Shown here piece after piece: positions 6,834 to 14,295 of a stretch of DNA of 20,353 nucleotides. The stretch lies in NCBI GenBank assembly GCA_016937725.1, contig JAFGVZ010000120.1, positions 1 through 20,353 on the forward strand, given 5' to 3'. The first letter of the stretch is position 1. Each line of letters starts with the position of its first letter. Source of the DNA: Paracoccaceae bacterium. GTDB taxonomy: Bacteria; Pseudomonadota; Alphaproteobacteria; Rhodobacterales; Rhodobacteraceae. A model generated the notes under the pieces. That model was not told the origin of the DNA and searched no databases. It worked only from the letters and a program-made list of their open reading frames with translations. Made by a program: the position numbers and the translations under genes.

Positions 6834-9662
6834 ATGAACATGCGCGCGAATGCGCGGGTGGTGGCGGTTCTGGGACCGACGAACACCGGCAAGACCCATT
6901 ACGCGATAGAGCGCATGCTAGCGCATCGCACTGGCGTTATCGGCCTGCCGCTGCGCCTGCTGGCGCGAGAGGTCTATGACCGCATAAAAGCCCTACGCGG
7001 CCCCGATTGCGTGGCGCTGGTGACGGGCGAAGAACGTATCATCCCCGACCGCACGCAATATTGGGTCTGCACGGTCGAGGCGATGCCGCTAGAGATTGGG
7101 GCCGATTTCGTCGCCATCGACGAAATCCAGCTATGCGCCGACCCGGATCGCGGTCATGTCTTTACCGAACGCCTGCTTCACGCGCGCGGCTTGCATGAAA
7201 CCCTGTTCATGGGGTCAGACACGATGCGCAGCGCAATCGCGGCACTGGTGCCCGGAGTGCAGTTCAACCGCCGCGAGCGGATGTCGAAACTCAGCTATAC
7301 AGGTTCGAAAAAGCTAAGCCGGATGCCCGCGCGCAGCGCCATCGTGGGCTTCAGTGTTGAAAATGTCTATGCCATTGCCGAACTGATCCGCCGCCAAAAG
7401 GGAGGCTGCGCCGTCGTTATGGGCGCGCTCAGCCCTCGCACACGCAATGCGCAGGTGGAACTCTATCAAAATGGCGATGTAGATTACTTGGTGGCGACAG
7501 ATGCCATCGGGATGGGCCTGAACCTGGACATTAAGCACGTCGCCTTTTCTGCCACCCGCAAATTCGACGGGCGGCGCATGCGGGTGCTGAACCCCGACGA
7601 ACTGGCCCAGATCGCGGGCCGCGCGGGGCGCTATCAGAATGACGGGTTCTTCGGTGTAACAGGCGAAGCGTCCCCGCTGGACGACGAGGTGATCGAAGCG
7701 ATCGAGAACCACCAATTCCTGCCCGTGCGCAAATTGCAATGGCGCAACACCAAGCTGGAATTCGGCTCGCCTAAACGGCTGCTTGATTCGCTGGAATTGC
7801 ATACGAATAACGACTGGCTGACGCGCGCGCGCGACGCCGATGATGTGGTCGCACTGAAAAACCTGCTGGTTCTGCCCGAAGTGCAGGACCGCTTGCGCGA
7901 CCCGCGCGATCTGCGGCTTTTATGGGATGTGTGCCGCATTCCCGATTTTCGCGGCATCTCTCCGACCGAACATGCGTCGCTTCTGGGCCGCGTTTTCGAG
8001 TTTTTGCACGGCCCCGGTCGGATTGACCCGGATTGGCTGGCGCGCAGCATCCAGCGCATAGACCGCACCGAGGGTGACATTGACGCGCTGTCGAAACGGC
8101 TGGCCTATATCCGCACATGGACCTATATCGCGCAACGCAAGGCTTGGGTTGATGATGAAAAGCATTGGCGCGAGGCCACGCGCGCTGTAGAAGACCGCCT
8201 GTCGGACGCGTTGCACACGCGTCTGACGCAAAGATTTGTTGACCGGCGCACATCCGTGCTGCTGCGCCGGTTGAAGCAGAAGGAGAGCCTTGTGGCCGAT
8301 GTGAACGACAAGGGCGAAGTGACGGTAGAGGGCGAGCTGATTGGCCGCCTTGAAGGGTTCCGCTTCAAGCAGGACAAAACCGCGAGCCCGGACGAGGCGA
8401 AGACGCTGCGCCAAGCCTCTATTGCGGCGCTTGTGCCGCTGTTCCATCTGCGCGCCGACACATTCTATAACGCCCCCGATACGGAATTCGATTTCACCGA
8501 ACAGGGCGGCCTGATGTGGGGCAATTCCGCCGTTGGCAAGCTGGTGCGGTCGGAAGATGCGCTGCGCCCGCAGGTTGACGCCTTCGTCGATGACGAAGCT
8601 GGCCCCGATGTAGCCGATAAAGTGCGCCGCCGCTTGCAGCATTTCATCGACCGCAAGATCGCGGCGTTGTTTGAGCCTTTGCTGAACATGTCACGCGACG
8701 AAACATTGTCGGGTTTGGCGCGCGGCATTGCCTTCCAGATGGTCGAGGCGATGGGCGTTATCCCGCGCGCCCAGATCGCAAATGACATCAAGGCGCTGGA
8801 TCAAGATGCGCGCGGCATGTTGCGCAAGCACGGCGTGCGCTTTGGTCAATTCACCATTTTCCTGCCACTGCTGCTGAAACCCGCGCCCACGCGGTTGCGT
8901 CTGGTCTTGCGCTCTCTGCATGAAGGGCTGGACGAATTCCCCGAAAGCCCGCCCCCCGGCCTTGTGACTATTCCGCACCTGACGGAAGTGCCAACAGCGC
9001 ATTACACGATGGCAGGTTATCACCCGGCAGGCGCACGGGCGATCCGCATCGACATGCTGGAACGCTTGGCCGACCTGCTACGCGCCTGCGATAGCCGAGG
9101 GGGCTTCGAGGCGACGCCAGATATGCTGTCGATCACCGGCACCACGCTGGAGCAATTCGCAGACCTTATGCAAGGCCTGGGCTATGCCGCCGAAAAGGGC
9201 ACGCGAGAGAAGGCGAAACCTGTCGTAGAGGCGCCGGTTGATGCAGGAACCGAACAAACGACGGCAGCAGATTCAAGCGGTGCGGAAGATGCACCTGCCG
9301 AAGTTGCGCCCGTCGCGGTTGAGCCCGCCGAAACTGCGCCAGCCGACGCCCCCCCAGCCGAGGTCGAAAACACCCAACCCGCCGATGCGGATACGCTGGA
9401 AGTGTTCTATACCTTCACATGGGCCCCGCGGCCGCGCCGCGACACAAACCGCCCCGCGCGCAAGCCCGAGGGCGAAGCCCGTGGCCCGCGCAAGGCTGCG
9501 AAAGGTGGCAAGCCCAAAGGCGACGGCCGCAAGGGTGGCAAAGGCGATGGCCGCAAGCCAGAGCGCGACAACCGCCCGCCACGGCCAGAGCCAAAACCCC
9601 AACGCATTGACCCCGACAACCCATTCGCCGCTGCCCTTGCAGGGTTCAAAGCCAAGGATTAA
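6834..9662 (+). CDS. SUV3-like superfamily 2 RNA helicase with disordered basic tail
   Basis: A 942-residue helicase of the SUV3 (mitochondrial degradosome helicase) type found in alphaproteobacteria. Visible motifs: Walker A GPTNTGKT (14-21), the DEIQ box (96-99), motif V ATDAIGMGLN (221-230) and motif VI QIAGRAGR (259-266). SUV3 unwinds RNA with a 3' overhang for exonuclease decay in mitochondria; the bacterial homologue's partner is not established. The region from about 290 to 790 holds the SUV3-type C-terminal domains. From about 790 the chain becomes Ala/Glu/Pro-rich and then a Gly/Lys/Arg-rich repeat-like tail (KGGKGDGRK and similar), probably disordered and RNA-binding. The ATG at 6834 follows AAGGGG; another ATG is two codons on. 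Normally an S4 RNA-binding gene follows directly; here a low-GC pair intervenes. Confidence 0.9.
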   Translation: MNMRANARVVAVLGPTNTGKTHYAIERMLAHRTGVIGLPLRLLAREVYDRIKALRGPDCVALVTGEERIIPDRTQYWVCTVEAMPLEIGADFVAIDEIQLCADPDRGHVFTERLLHARGLHETLFMGSDTMRSAIAALVPGVQFNRRERMSKLSYTGSKKLSRMPARSAIVGFSVENVYAIAELIRRQKGGCAVVMGALSPRTRNAQVELYQNGDVDYLVATDAIGMGLNLDIKHVAFSATRKFDGRRMRVLNPDELAQIAGRAGRYQNDGFFGVTGEASPLDDEVIEAIENHQFLPVRKLQWRNTKLEFGSPKRLLDSLELHTNNDWLTRARDADDVVALKNLLVLPEVQDRLRDPRDLRLLWDVCRIPDFRGISPTEHASLLGRVFEFLHGPGRIDPDWLARSIQRIDRTEGDIDALSKRLAYIRTWTYIAQRKAWVDDEKHWREATRAVEDRLSDALHTRLTQRFVDRRTSVLLRRLKQKESLVADVNDKGEVTVEGELIGRLEGFRFKQDKTASPDEAKTLRQASIAALVPLFHLRADTFYNAPDTEFDFTEQGGLMWGNSAVGKLVRSEDALRPQVDAFVDDEAGPDVADKVRRRLQHFIDRKIAALFEPLLNMSRDETLSGLARGIAFQMVEAMGVIPRAQIANDIKALDQDARGMLRKHGVRFGQFTIFLPLLLKPAPTRLRLVLRSLHEGLDEFPESPPPGLVTIPHLTEVPTAHYTMAGYHPAGARAIRIDMLERLADLLRACDSRGGFEATPDMLSITGTTLEQFADLMQGLGYAAEKGTREKAKPVVEAPVDAGTEQTTAADSSGAEDAPAEVAPVAVEPAETAPADAPPAEVENTQPADADTLEVFYTFTWAPRPRRDTNRPARKPEGEARGPRKAAKGGKPKGDGRKGGKGDGRKPERDNRPPRPEPKPQRIDPDNPFAAALAGFKAKD

Positions 9663-9692
9663 ATCTGAAAAAGTTGGTCGGGAGCGGTTTCA

Positions 9693-9995
9693 ATGTCAGA
9701 ACACGTCACCAAGATTACGCCAAAAGAGGCGGTTCAGAAAGCTTACGAGTATTTTGATGATTTGATGGAGGGGCGCGCGCACCTCAATCACCGACTACTT
9801 GAGGGTGTTCGATTTGATGAACATGAAAAGACATGGGACGTAACCATCGGCTTTGACATTGGCCGCGAAAAAAAGACTGGAGCGCAAATTGATTTCTTGC
9901 GCAGTGAGCGCGAACCCATCCGTGAGTTCAGACTCGTCAAGGTTAAAGCAGATGACGGTAGTTTCATTTCGATGGACAACGTTTGGCACGGCTAG
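9693..9995 (+). CDS. Unknown 100-residue protein paired with a PIN nuclease
   Basis: I do not recognise the family with certainty. The protein has a predicted N-terminal helix (KEAVQKAYEYFDDLM, 11-25), then an acidic linker and a beta-rich part (KTWDVTIGFDIG, 46-57; IREFRLVKVKADDGSFISMDN, 76-96), an alpha-plus-beta layout reminiscent of PepSY-like small domains. No catalytic motif is seen. The ATG is preceded by GGGAG (9680-9684). It overlaps the next gene, a PIN-domain protein, by 13 bases, which is the usual order for an antitoxin before its toxin, but a DNA-binding antitoxin fold (AbrB, RHH, HTH) is not apparent. Hand-counted GC in this gene is near 45-50 percent, against 68 percent in the neighbouring S4 gene, so transfer is likely. 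Confidence 0.75.
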   Translation: MSEHVTKITPKEAVQKAYEYFDDLMEGRAHLNHRLLEGVRFDEHEKTWDVTIGFDIGREKKTGAQIDFLRSEREPIREFRLVKVKADDGSFISMDNVWHG

Positions 9996-10435
9996 TCCTT
10001 GATACTAACCTTTTGGTTTTGCTTATTGTTGGCTCCGCAGATATCAAAAAAGTGGGCGGAAGACGTCTACAACAGTTTTCAGTAAAACACTTCATAACCT
10101 TGGTCGAAATCGTGGAGCGGCATAAGGTTCACGTATCCACACCCAATATTTTGACAGAGGCATCCAACTTGTTAGGTTCCGGCCAACAAGAGCTAGCTCG
10201 TGGCGCTTCGGCGCGTTTGGCACACTACATTGCCAGACTCGATGAGATCTACGAGCCAAGTCGCCTGCTTCTGAATAGTGAAATTTACGCAAAACATGGA
10301 TTGGCAGACGCGAGCTTTGCAGCTCTTGCTTTCAAAGGTGAACGAGGGCTGACAGTCGACGGGCCGCTGTATGGCATGATGACGGGATATGGCATCCCCG
10401 TCGAAAACTTTACTCATTTAATGTCGTATGACTGA
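9983..10435 (+). CDS. PIN-domain ribonuclease-like protein
   Basis: A 150-residue PIN-domain protein. The four acidic metal ligands expected for an active nuclease are all present: D7 in LVLDTNLL, E59 in STPNILTEAS, D109 in GLADASFAALA and D126 in LTVDGPLY. PIN nucleases such as VapC cut tRNA, rRNA or mRNA, but this one is longer than usual VapC toxins (about 130 residues) and is preceded by an unfamiliar partner. The start is a TTG (9983-9985): motif D7 is so close to the N terminus that a later start would remove it, and the 13-base overlap with the preceding gene suggests coupled translation. Its last 8 bases overlap the S4 gene (ATGACTGA). GC is low, and codon use differs from its neighbours. 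Confidence 0.82.
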   Translation: MARLVLDTNLLVLLIVGSADIKKVGGRRLQQFSVKHFITLVEIVERHKVHVSTPNILTEASNLLGSGQQELARGASARLAHYIARLDEIYEPSRLLLNSEIYAKHGLADASFAALAFKGERGLTVDGPLYGMMTGYGIPVENFTHLMSYD

Positions 10436-10805
10436 GCGCCAGGACTATAGCACCATGCGCGTGGACAAATGGCTGTGGCATGCCCGCTTCGCCAAAACGC
10501 GCACGGTTGCGGCGGAGCTGGTCAAGGCGGGTCTACGCCTGAATGGCACGCGCATCGCCAAACCGGCGGCACAGGTCGGACTGGGCGACGTGCTGACTTT
10601 CGCCATCGGCCCGCGCGTTCGCGTGGTCAAGGTGCTGGCCTTGGGCACCCGGCGCGGCCCTGCGCCCGAAGCCCAAGCGCTTTACGATGACCTGTCGCCA
10701 CCCCCGCCGCCACCAGATTTATCGGCGCCCAAAGCCTCTGGCCCGCGCCCGGATAAACGCGACCGCCGCCGTTTTGCCGCACCTGCACCAGATCGGCTTG
10801 ATTGA
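10428..10805 (+). CDS. S4-domain RNA-binding protein (Hsp15/HslR-like)
   Basis: A 125-residue protein with an S4 domain at about residues 10-70: MRVDKWLWHARFAKTRTVAAELVKAG followed by RLNGTRIAKPAAQVGLGDVLTF. This matches Hsp15 (HslR), which binds stalled 50S subunits carrying peptidyl-tRNA. The remainder is a proline-rich and then basic tail (PPPPPPD, KRDRRRF). The ATG at 10428 overlaps the end of the PIN gene; an internal ATG at 10455 (residue 10) with AGGA upstream is an alternative. In Rhodobacterales this gene commonly follows the helicase, so the PIN pair separates two old neighbours. Identification is good; the exact start is less so. Confidence 0.85.
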   Translation: MTERQDYSTMRVDKWLWHARFAKTRTVAAELVKAGLRLNGTRIAKPAAQVGLGDVLTFAIGPRVRVVKVLALGTRRGPAPEAQALYDDLSPPPPPPDLSAPKASGPRPDKRDRRRFAAPAPDRLD

Positions 10806-10876
10806 TCCGGGTCACGGGTTTATGTCAACTTCACGCGACAGGTTCGCCCGCATGACAAATAGAAGGTATCGTCCCC

Positions 10877-11215
10877 ATGACCTATGTGGTGATCGACAAT
10901 TGCATCGCCTGCAAATACACCGATTGTGTTGAAGTATGCCCGGTGGATTGCTTCTATGAGGGCGAGAATATGCTGGTTATCCATCCGGATGAGTGCATTG
11001 ACTGCGGTGTATGCGAACCCGAATGCCCTGCTGATGCCATCCGCCCCGACACCGAGCCGGACATGGACGAGTGGGTAGAGTTCAACCGGAAATATTCAGA
11101 AAAATGGCCGGTCATTATTACCAAGAAAGACCCGTTGCCAGATGCCGAAGCGCGCGACGGGGAAACTGACAAGCGAGAGAAATATTTCTCCGAAGCCCCC
11201 GGCGAAGGCGGCTAA
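10877..11215 (+). CDS. fdxA: 7Fe ferredoxin (3Fe-4S plus 4Fe-4S, FdxA type)
   Basis: A 112-residue ferredoxin of the Azotobacter FdI type. By position, C9, C17 and C50 should bind the 3Fe-4S cluster, and C21, C40, C43 and C46 the 4Fe-4S cluster, with C12 and C25 non-ligand cysteines as in FdI. The stretches ACKYTDCVEVCPVDCFYEG and CIDCGVCEPECP are diagnostic. It carries electrons in the cytoplasm; the partner is unknown. Length matches the family (about 106-113). The ATG follows AAGG, eleven bases upstream. It lies 71 bases after the S4 gene and upstream of carD, the usual neighbourhood in Rhodobacterales. Confidence 0.96.
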   Translation: MTYVVIDNCIACKYTDCVEVCPVDCFYEGENMLVIHPDECIDCGVCEPECPADAIRPDTEPDMDEWVEFNRKYSEKWPVIITKKDPLPDAEARDGETDKREKYFSEAPGEGG

Positions 11216-11253
11216 TACGGCCCTAATCATACAGGCGTGTAACGGATCTATTG

Positions 11254-11270
11254 CCAAGCTGCTTGGTTTT
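11254..11270 (+). terminator. Short hairpin plus T-run, possible fdxA terminator
   Basis: CCAAG (11254-11258), loop CTG, CTTGG (11262-11266), then TTTT. It lies 38 bases after the ferredoxin stop. The stem is only 5 bp, so termination may be partial. Confidence 0.35.
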
Positions 11271-11291
11271 GCGGCGTTTTTGTGATATAGA
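11263..11291 (+). promoter_or_regulatory. Candidate promoter upstream of carD
   Basis: -35-like TTGGTT (11263-11268), a 17-base spacer and -10-like TATAGA (11286-11291) would start a transcript near 11298. The -35 match is weak and it overlaps the hairpin at 11254-11270. It stands out because the area is AT-rich and directly precedes a small ORF and a terminator-like hairpin. Confidence 0.4.
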
Positions 11292-11301
11292 ATCGGATAA
11301 T

Positions 11302-11361
11302 ATGAACACGCTCTGCATCGGCGGTCTTGCCAATCGCCGTTTTTTTGTCGCCAACGCCTAG
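11302..11361 (+). CDS. Possible 19-residue leader peptide upstream of carD
   Basis: An ATG at 11302 opens a 19-codon frame, MNTLCIGGLANRRFFVANA, ending in TAG at 11359-11361. CGGA lies five bases upstream of the ATG (11294-11297). The frame runs through the terminator-like hairpin at 11319-11346, whose T-run encodes the two phenylalanines. This arrangement resembles a translation-linked attenuator, but short ORFs arise by chance, and no codon run characteristic of amino-acid attenuators is present. Confidence 0.25.
   Translation: MNTLCIGGLANRRFFVANA
11319..11346 (+). terminator. Rho-independent terminator in the carD leader
   Basis: CGGCGGT (11319-11325) pairs with ATCGCCG (11333-11339) with one G-U pair, loop CTTGCCA, followed by seven Ts (11340-11346). 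It could end fdxA transcripts, end a short RNA of about 50 bases started near 11298, or act as an attenuator of carD. Confidence 0.6.
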
Positions 11362-11434
11362 ATGCTTCAGGGACTTGCTGTTCCTGTTGCAAACTTGTGC
11401 GCCATGCGTCCGGGGCCTAGTGGGGAAAACCAGT

Positions 11435-11944
11435 ATGACAAAAACGAAAAAATCCGAGTTTCGCGCGAATGAATACGTGGTCTATCCAGCCCATGGGGTT
11501 GGCCAGATCGTGTCGATCGAAGAACAGGAAATCGCGGGGCTGAAGCTCGAGCTTTTCGTTATCTCGTTCGAGAAAGAGAAGATGACTCTTCGTGTGCCGA
11601 CCAATAAGGCGGTTACCGTGGGCATGCGCTCGCTCTCGTCGCCCGAGATCGTCGACAAGGCGCTTGCCACGTTGAAGGGCAAGGCCCGTGTGAAGCGGGC
11701 CATGTGGTCGCGCCGTGCGCAGGAATATGAGCAGAAGATCAATTCCGGCGACCTGCTGGCGATTGCCGAAGTGGTGCGCGACCTGCACCGCAGCGACGAT
11801 CAGCGCGAGCAATCCTATTCCGAGCGTCAGCTGTATGAGGCCGCGCTGGAACGCCTGACCCGCGAAGTTGCCGCCGTTGCCGGTGGTGACGAAGTGATCG
11901 CACAGAAGCAGGTCAACGACGTTTTGGTGTCTCGCGCCGCTTAA
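11435..11944 (+). CDS. carD: CarD-family RNA polymerase-binding transcription regulator
   Basis: A 169-residue CarD. The N-terminal RNA-polymerase interaction domain is recognised by FRANEYVVYPAHGVGQIVSIEEQEI (9-33) and MTLRVPTNKA (50-59); the helical C-terminal domain with the MWSRRAQEYEQKINSGD stretch follows. In Rhodobacter and mycobacteria CarD binds the RNA-polymerase beta subunit, stabilises the open complex and sets expression of many promoters, including rRNA. The in-frame ORF begins at 11327, but homologues start at MTKTKKSEF, i.e. ATG 11435, with GGGGAAAA a few bases upstream. It has its own perfect terminator at 11965. The leader carries a hairpin and possible leader peptide. Confidence 0.95.
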   Translation: MTKTKKSEFRANEYVVYPAHGVGQIVSIEEQEIAGLKLELFVISFEKEKMTLRVPTNKAVTVGMRSLSSPEIVDKALATLKGKARVKRAMWSRRAQEYEQKINSGDLLAIAEVVRDLHRSDDQREQSYSERQLYEAALERLTREVAAVAGGDEVIAQKQVNDVLVSRAA

Positions 11945-11964
11945 GGCCACCCGCCTGACCAAAC

Positions 11965-11995
11965 AAACGCCCGCACCCATCCGTGCGGGCGTTTT
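11965..11995 (+). terminator. Strong Rho-independent terminator after carD
   Basis: AAACGCCCGCAC (11965-11976) and GTGCGGGCGTTT (11983-11994) are perfect 12-base complements around the loop CCATCC, ending in TTTT. It lies 20 bases after the carD stop. The A-tract on the left makes it usable from either strand. Confidence 0.93.
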
Positions 11996-12073
11996 GCGTG
12001 GTCGGGTGGGCTTGTCTTAGGCCATCTGACTGGACTAAACACGCGCAACGCAGTCAAACTCTCGGAGATCGCA

Positions 12074-12814
12074 ATGGCAGGCCATTCCAAATGGGCCAAT
12101 ATCCAGCACCGCAAGGGCCGTCAGGACGCGGTGCGCGCAAAGCTGTTTTCCAAACTATCCAAGGAAATCACCGTTGCCGCCAAAATGGGCGACCCGGACC
12201 CTGACAAGAATCCGCGTCTGCGCCTTGCGGTAAAAGAGGCCAAATCCGTCTCTATGCCCAAGGACAATATCGAACGCGCGATCAAGAAATCGCAGGGTGG
12301 TGATGCCGAAAGCTACGACGAAATCCGCTACGAGGGCTATGGCCCCGGCGGCGTGGCCGTAATTGTCGAGGCGATGACGGATAATCGTAACCGAACAGCC
12401 TCTAACGTGCGGTCGACCTTTTCCAAGAATGGCGGCAATCTGGGCGAAACCGGATCGGTGGCTTTCATGTTCGACCGGATGGGCCGGATCGTCTACCCCG
12501 CCAGCGTGGGCGATGCCGACAGCGTCATGCTGGCCGCAATCGACGCAGGCGCAGAGGATGTGGAAAGCACCGATGAAGAACATGTCATCTGGTGCGCCGA
12601 TACCGACCTGAACGCAGTGTCGACCGCGCTGGAAGAGGCTTTGGGCGAAGCGGACAGCACCAAACTGGTCTGGAAACCGCAAACCACGACAGAACTGGAT
12701 CTGGAGGGTGCGCGGTCGCTGATGAAACTGATCGACGCGCTGGAAGACGATGATGACGTCCAGAACGTGACCGCGAATTTCGAGGTCTCGGACGATGTTA
12801 TGGCCGAGCTATAA
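12074..12814 (+). CDS. yebC: YebC/PmpR-family protein (TACO1-like)
   Basis: A 246-residue YebC protein, full length for the family. It opens MAGHSKWANIQHRKGRQD and continues with SMPKDNIERAIKK, YEGYGPGGVAVIVEAMTDN and NGGNLGETGSVAFMFD, all diagnostic. YebC was named a transcription regulator; recent work on YebC and its mitochondrial homologue TACO1 supports a role in relieving ribosome stalling at polyproline. It is cytoplasmic. The ATG follows CGGAG. A weak promoter may lie at TTGTCT-N17-CTAAAC upstream (12013-12041). It stands alone between the carD terminator and a convergent transporter gene. Confidence 0.96.
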   Translation: MAGHSKWANIQHRKGRQDAVRAKLFSKLSKEITVAAKMGDPDPDKNPRLRLAVKEAKSVSMPKDNIERAIKKSQGGDAESYDEIRYEGYGPGGVAVIVEAMTDNRNRTASNVRSTFSKNGGNLGETGSVAFMFDRMGRIVYPASVGDADSVMLAAIDAGAEDVESTDEEHVIWCADTDLNAVSTALEEALGEADSTKLVWKPQTTTELDLEGARSLMKLIDALEDDDDVQNVTANFEVSDDVMAEL

Positions 12815-12822
12815 GCCTTGGA

Positions 12823-12846
12823 GGTGCCGGTCAGGTGGCTGGCACC
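12823..12846. terminator. Hairpin between convergent yebC and the EamA gene
   Basis: GGTGCCGGTC (12823-12832) pairs with GGCTGGCACC (12837-12846), ten pairs with two G-U and a 4-base loop. It starts 8 bases after the yebC stop and overlaps the end of the transporter gene. No T-run follows, so efficiency is uncertain. Confidence 0.42.
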
Positions 12847-13730
12847 GCACGCTTTGCCTGTTTGCGCAACACGGCCTCGCGCCATGTAATGAACAGGACC
12901 GACGCCATGATGACCATGCCGCCCAGCACCACGAACAGGTCCACCGGTTCGGCAAAGACAATGGCCCCGACCAGCACCGCCCAAACGAGTTGAAGAAATG
13001 TCACCGGCTGTGTGACGGTGACAGGGGCCGCTGCGAAAGCGCGGGTCATGGTGTAATGCCCCGCCGTGGCAAAGGCCGCCACACATAGCAACCCCAAAAG
13101 CTGCGCGCCCGTGGGCGGAACCCAAACGGCATAGGCCAAGGGGGCCAGAACCACGGTCACCGCGACCGACAGCATGGCAACGACAACGCTGGCGGATACC
13201 TGCCCACTCATCCGCTTGGCCATGAGGTAAGAGGCCCCGAAAAAGAGTGCCGTGCCCAACATCGCCAGATGACCGCTCGACACTTCGCGCAGGCCGGGAC
13301 GTAATATAATCAGCGCGCCGAAAAATGCCACGAACACTGCCAGAACCCGTCGCATGGCCAATTTCTCACCCAGAAACAGCGCCGCACCCAGTGTGACATA
13401 GATGGGCGTCAGGTAATTCATGGCCGTGACCTCTGCCAAGGGTATCTTGGTCATGGCATAAAACCACAGCGCAACGCCCAACCCATGGATTACGCCACGC
13501 GCAGCGAAAAAGCCAAGCGCCCCGCGCGACGGGCGAATGCTGCGCAAAGCAGGCCACATCGGGATCAGGAAGACCAACCCCAGCAAATACCGCAAAAAGG
13601 CTTGCTGCGCGGCAGGAAGGTCATCGCCCAGGTATTTGACCAACGCCGTGACCGCGACAAAGCACAAGCCCGTCAGGAACATCCAGAACATGCCCACCAG
13701 CGGGCGCGAGTCGGGCGCGGTATTTACCAT
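12831..13730 (-). CDS. EamA (drug/metabolite transporter) family permease
   Basis: A 299-residue inner-membrane protein with about ten hydrophobic segments arranged as two EamA repeats, e.g. KIPLAEVTAMNYLTPIYVTLGAALFLGE at the end of the first repeat and PVTVTQPVTFLQLVWAVLVGAIVFAEP in the second. This is the usual DMT plan; substrates range from amino acids to nucleotides and cannot be read from sequence. ATG 13730 is used; a TTG three codons upstream would add MLH. No good ribosome-binding site is seen. It lies 52 bases downstream of cobU on the same strand and could be read through from the cobalamin cluster, so a link to cobalamin precursors is possible but only a guess. Confidence 0.88.
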   Translation of the reverse strand: MVNTAPDSRPLVGMFWMFLTGLCFVAVTALVKYLGDDLPAAQQAFLRYLLGLVFLIPMWPALRSIRPSRGALGFFAARGVIHGLGVALWFYAMTKIPLAEVTAMNYLTPIYVTLGAALFLGEKLAMRRVLAVFVAFFGALIILRPGLREVSSGHLAMLGTALFFGASYLMAKRMSGQVSASVVVAMLSVAVTVVLAPLAYAVWVPPTGAQLLGLLCVAAFATAGHYTMTRAFAAAPVTVTQPVTFLQLVWAVLVGAIVFAEPVDLFVVLGGMVIMASVLFITWREAVLRKQAKRAVPAT

Positions 13731-13782
13731 GTGTAACAAATTGCACGCACTGCGCGCCCGTGCAAGCGTTGTGGCAAACGCC

Positions 13783-14295
13783 CTATCCTTTCAGCGCCAA
13801 CGGCAGACCCGCCGCAATAAAGCGAACGCGTGTTGCCATAGCGGCAATACGCTGGTTCAACCGGCCTGCCTCGTCGCGGAACTGCCGCGCCAGCGCATTA
13901 TCTGGCACAATGCCAAGGCCCACCTCGTTTGCCACCAGCCAGATCGGGCCGTGACGGTTGGAAAGCGCTGCTTCCAACGCAGCGTATTCGGCGTGCAGAT
14001 CATGCTCGGCCAGCAAATGATTGGTCAGCCATAAGGTCAGGCAATCAACCAAAACCGGCGCGTCACTCGGCAGCGCGCTCAGGCAATCGGCCACACGGAA
14101 TGGCACTTCATGCGTAATCCAACCCTGGACACGGTCGACCCTGTGCTGACCAATGCGCGCGCGCATCTCATCGTCAAAGGCCTGTGCGGTGGCAATGTAG
14201 TGCCACGGGCCTAGGCACGCTGTGACCTCTGCCTCTGCAAAGCGGCTTTTGCCCGACCGCGCACCGCCCAGGACAAGGGTCAGATCATGCGGCAT
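13783..14295 (-). CDS. cobU: Bifunctional adenosylcobinamide kinase / adenosylcobinamide-phosphate guanylyltransferase
   Basis: A 170-residue CobU/CobP enzyme. The P-loop GGARSGKS (10-17) and the RIGQHRVDR segment, whose H51 should carry the covalent GMP, are visible; VDCLTLWLTN and ANEVGLGIVPDN are further family hallmarks. It phosphorylates adenosylcobinamide and then activates it with GTP, giving adenosyl-GDP-cobinamide, the substrate of CobS. The ATG at 14293-14295 lies inside the end of cobC (11-base overlap), so translation is coupled. An extension to 14331 adds 12 residues that precede the conserved start and is not used. It is the last cob gene of the cluster. Confidence 0.95.
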   Translation of the reverse strand: MPHDLTLVLGGARSGKSRFAEAEVTACLGPWHYIATAQAFDDEMRARIGQHRVDRVQGWITHEVPFRVADCLSALPSDAPVLVDCLTLWLTNHLLAEHDLHAEYAALEAALSNRHGPIWLVANEVGLGIVPDNALARQFRDEAGRLNQRIAAMATRVRFIAAGLPLALKG

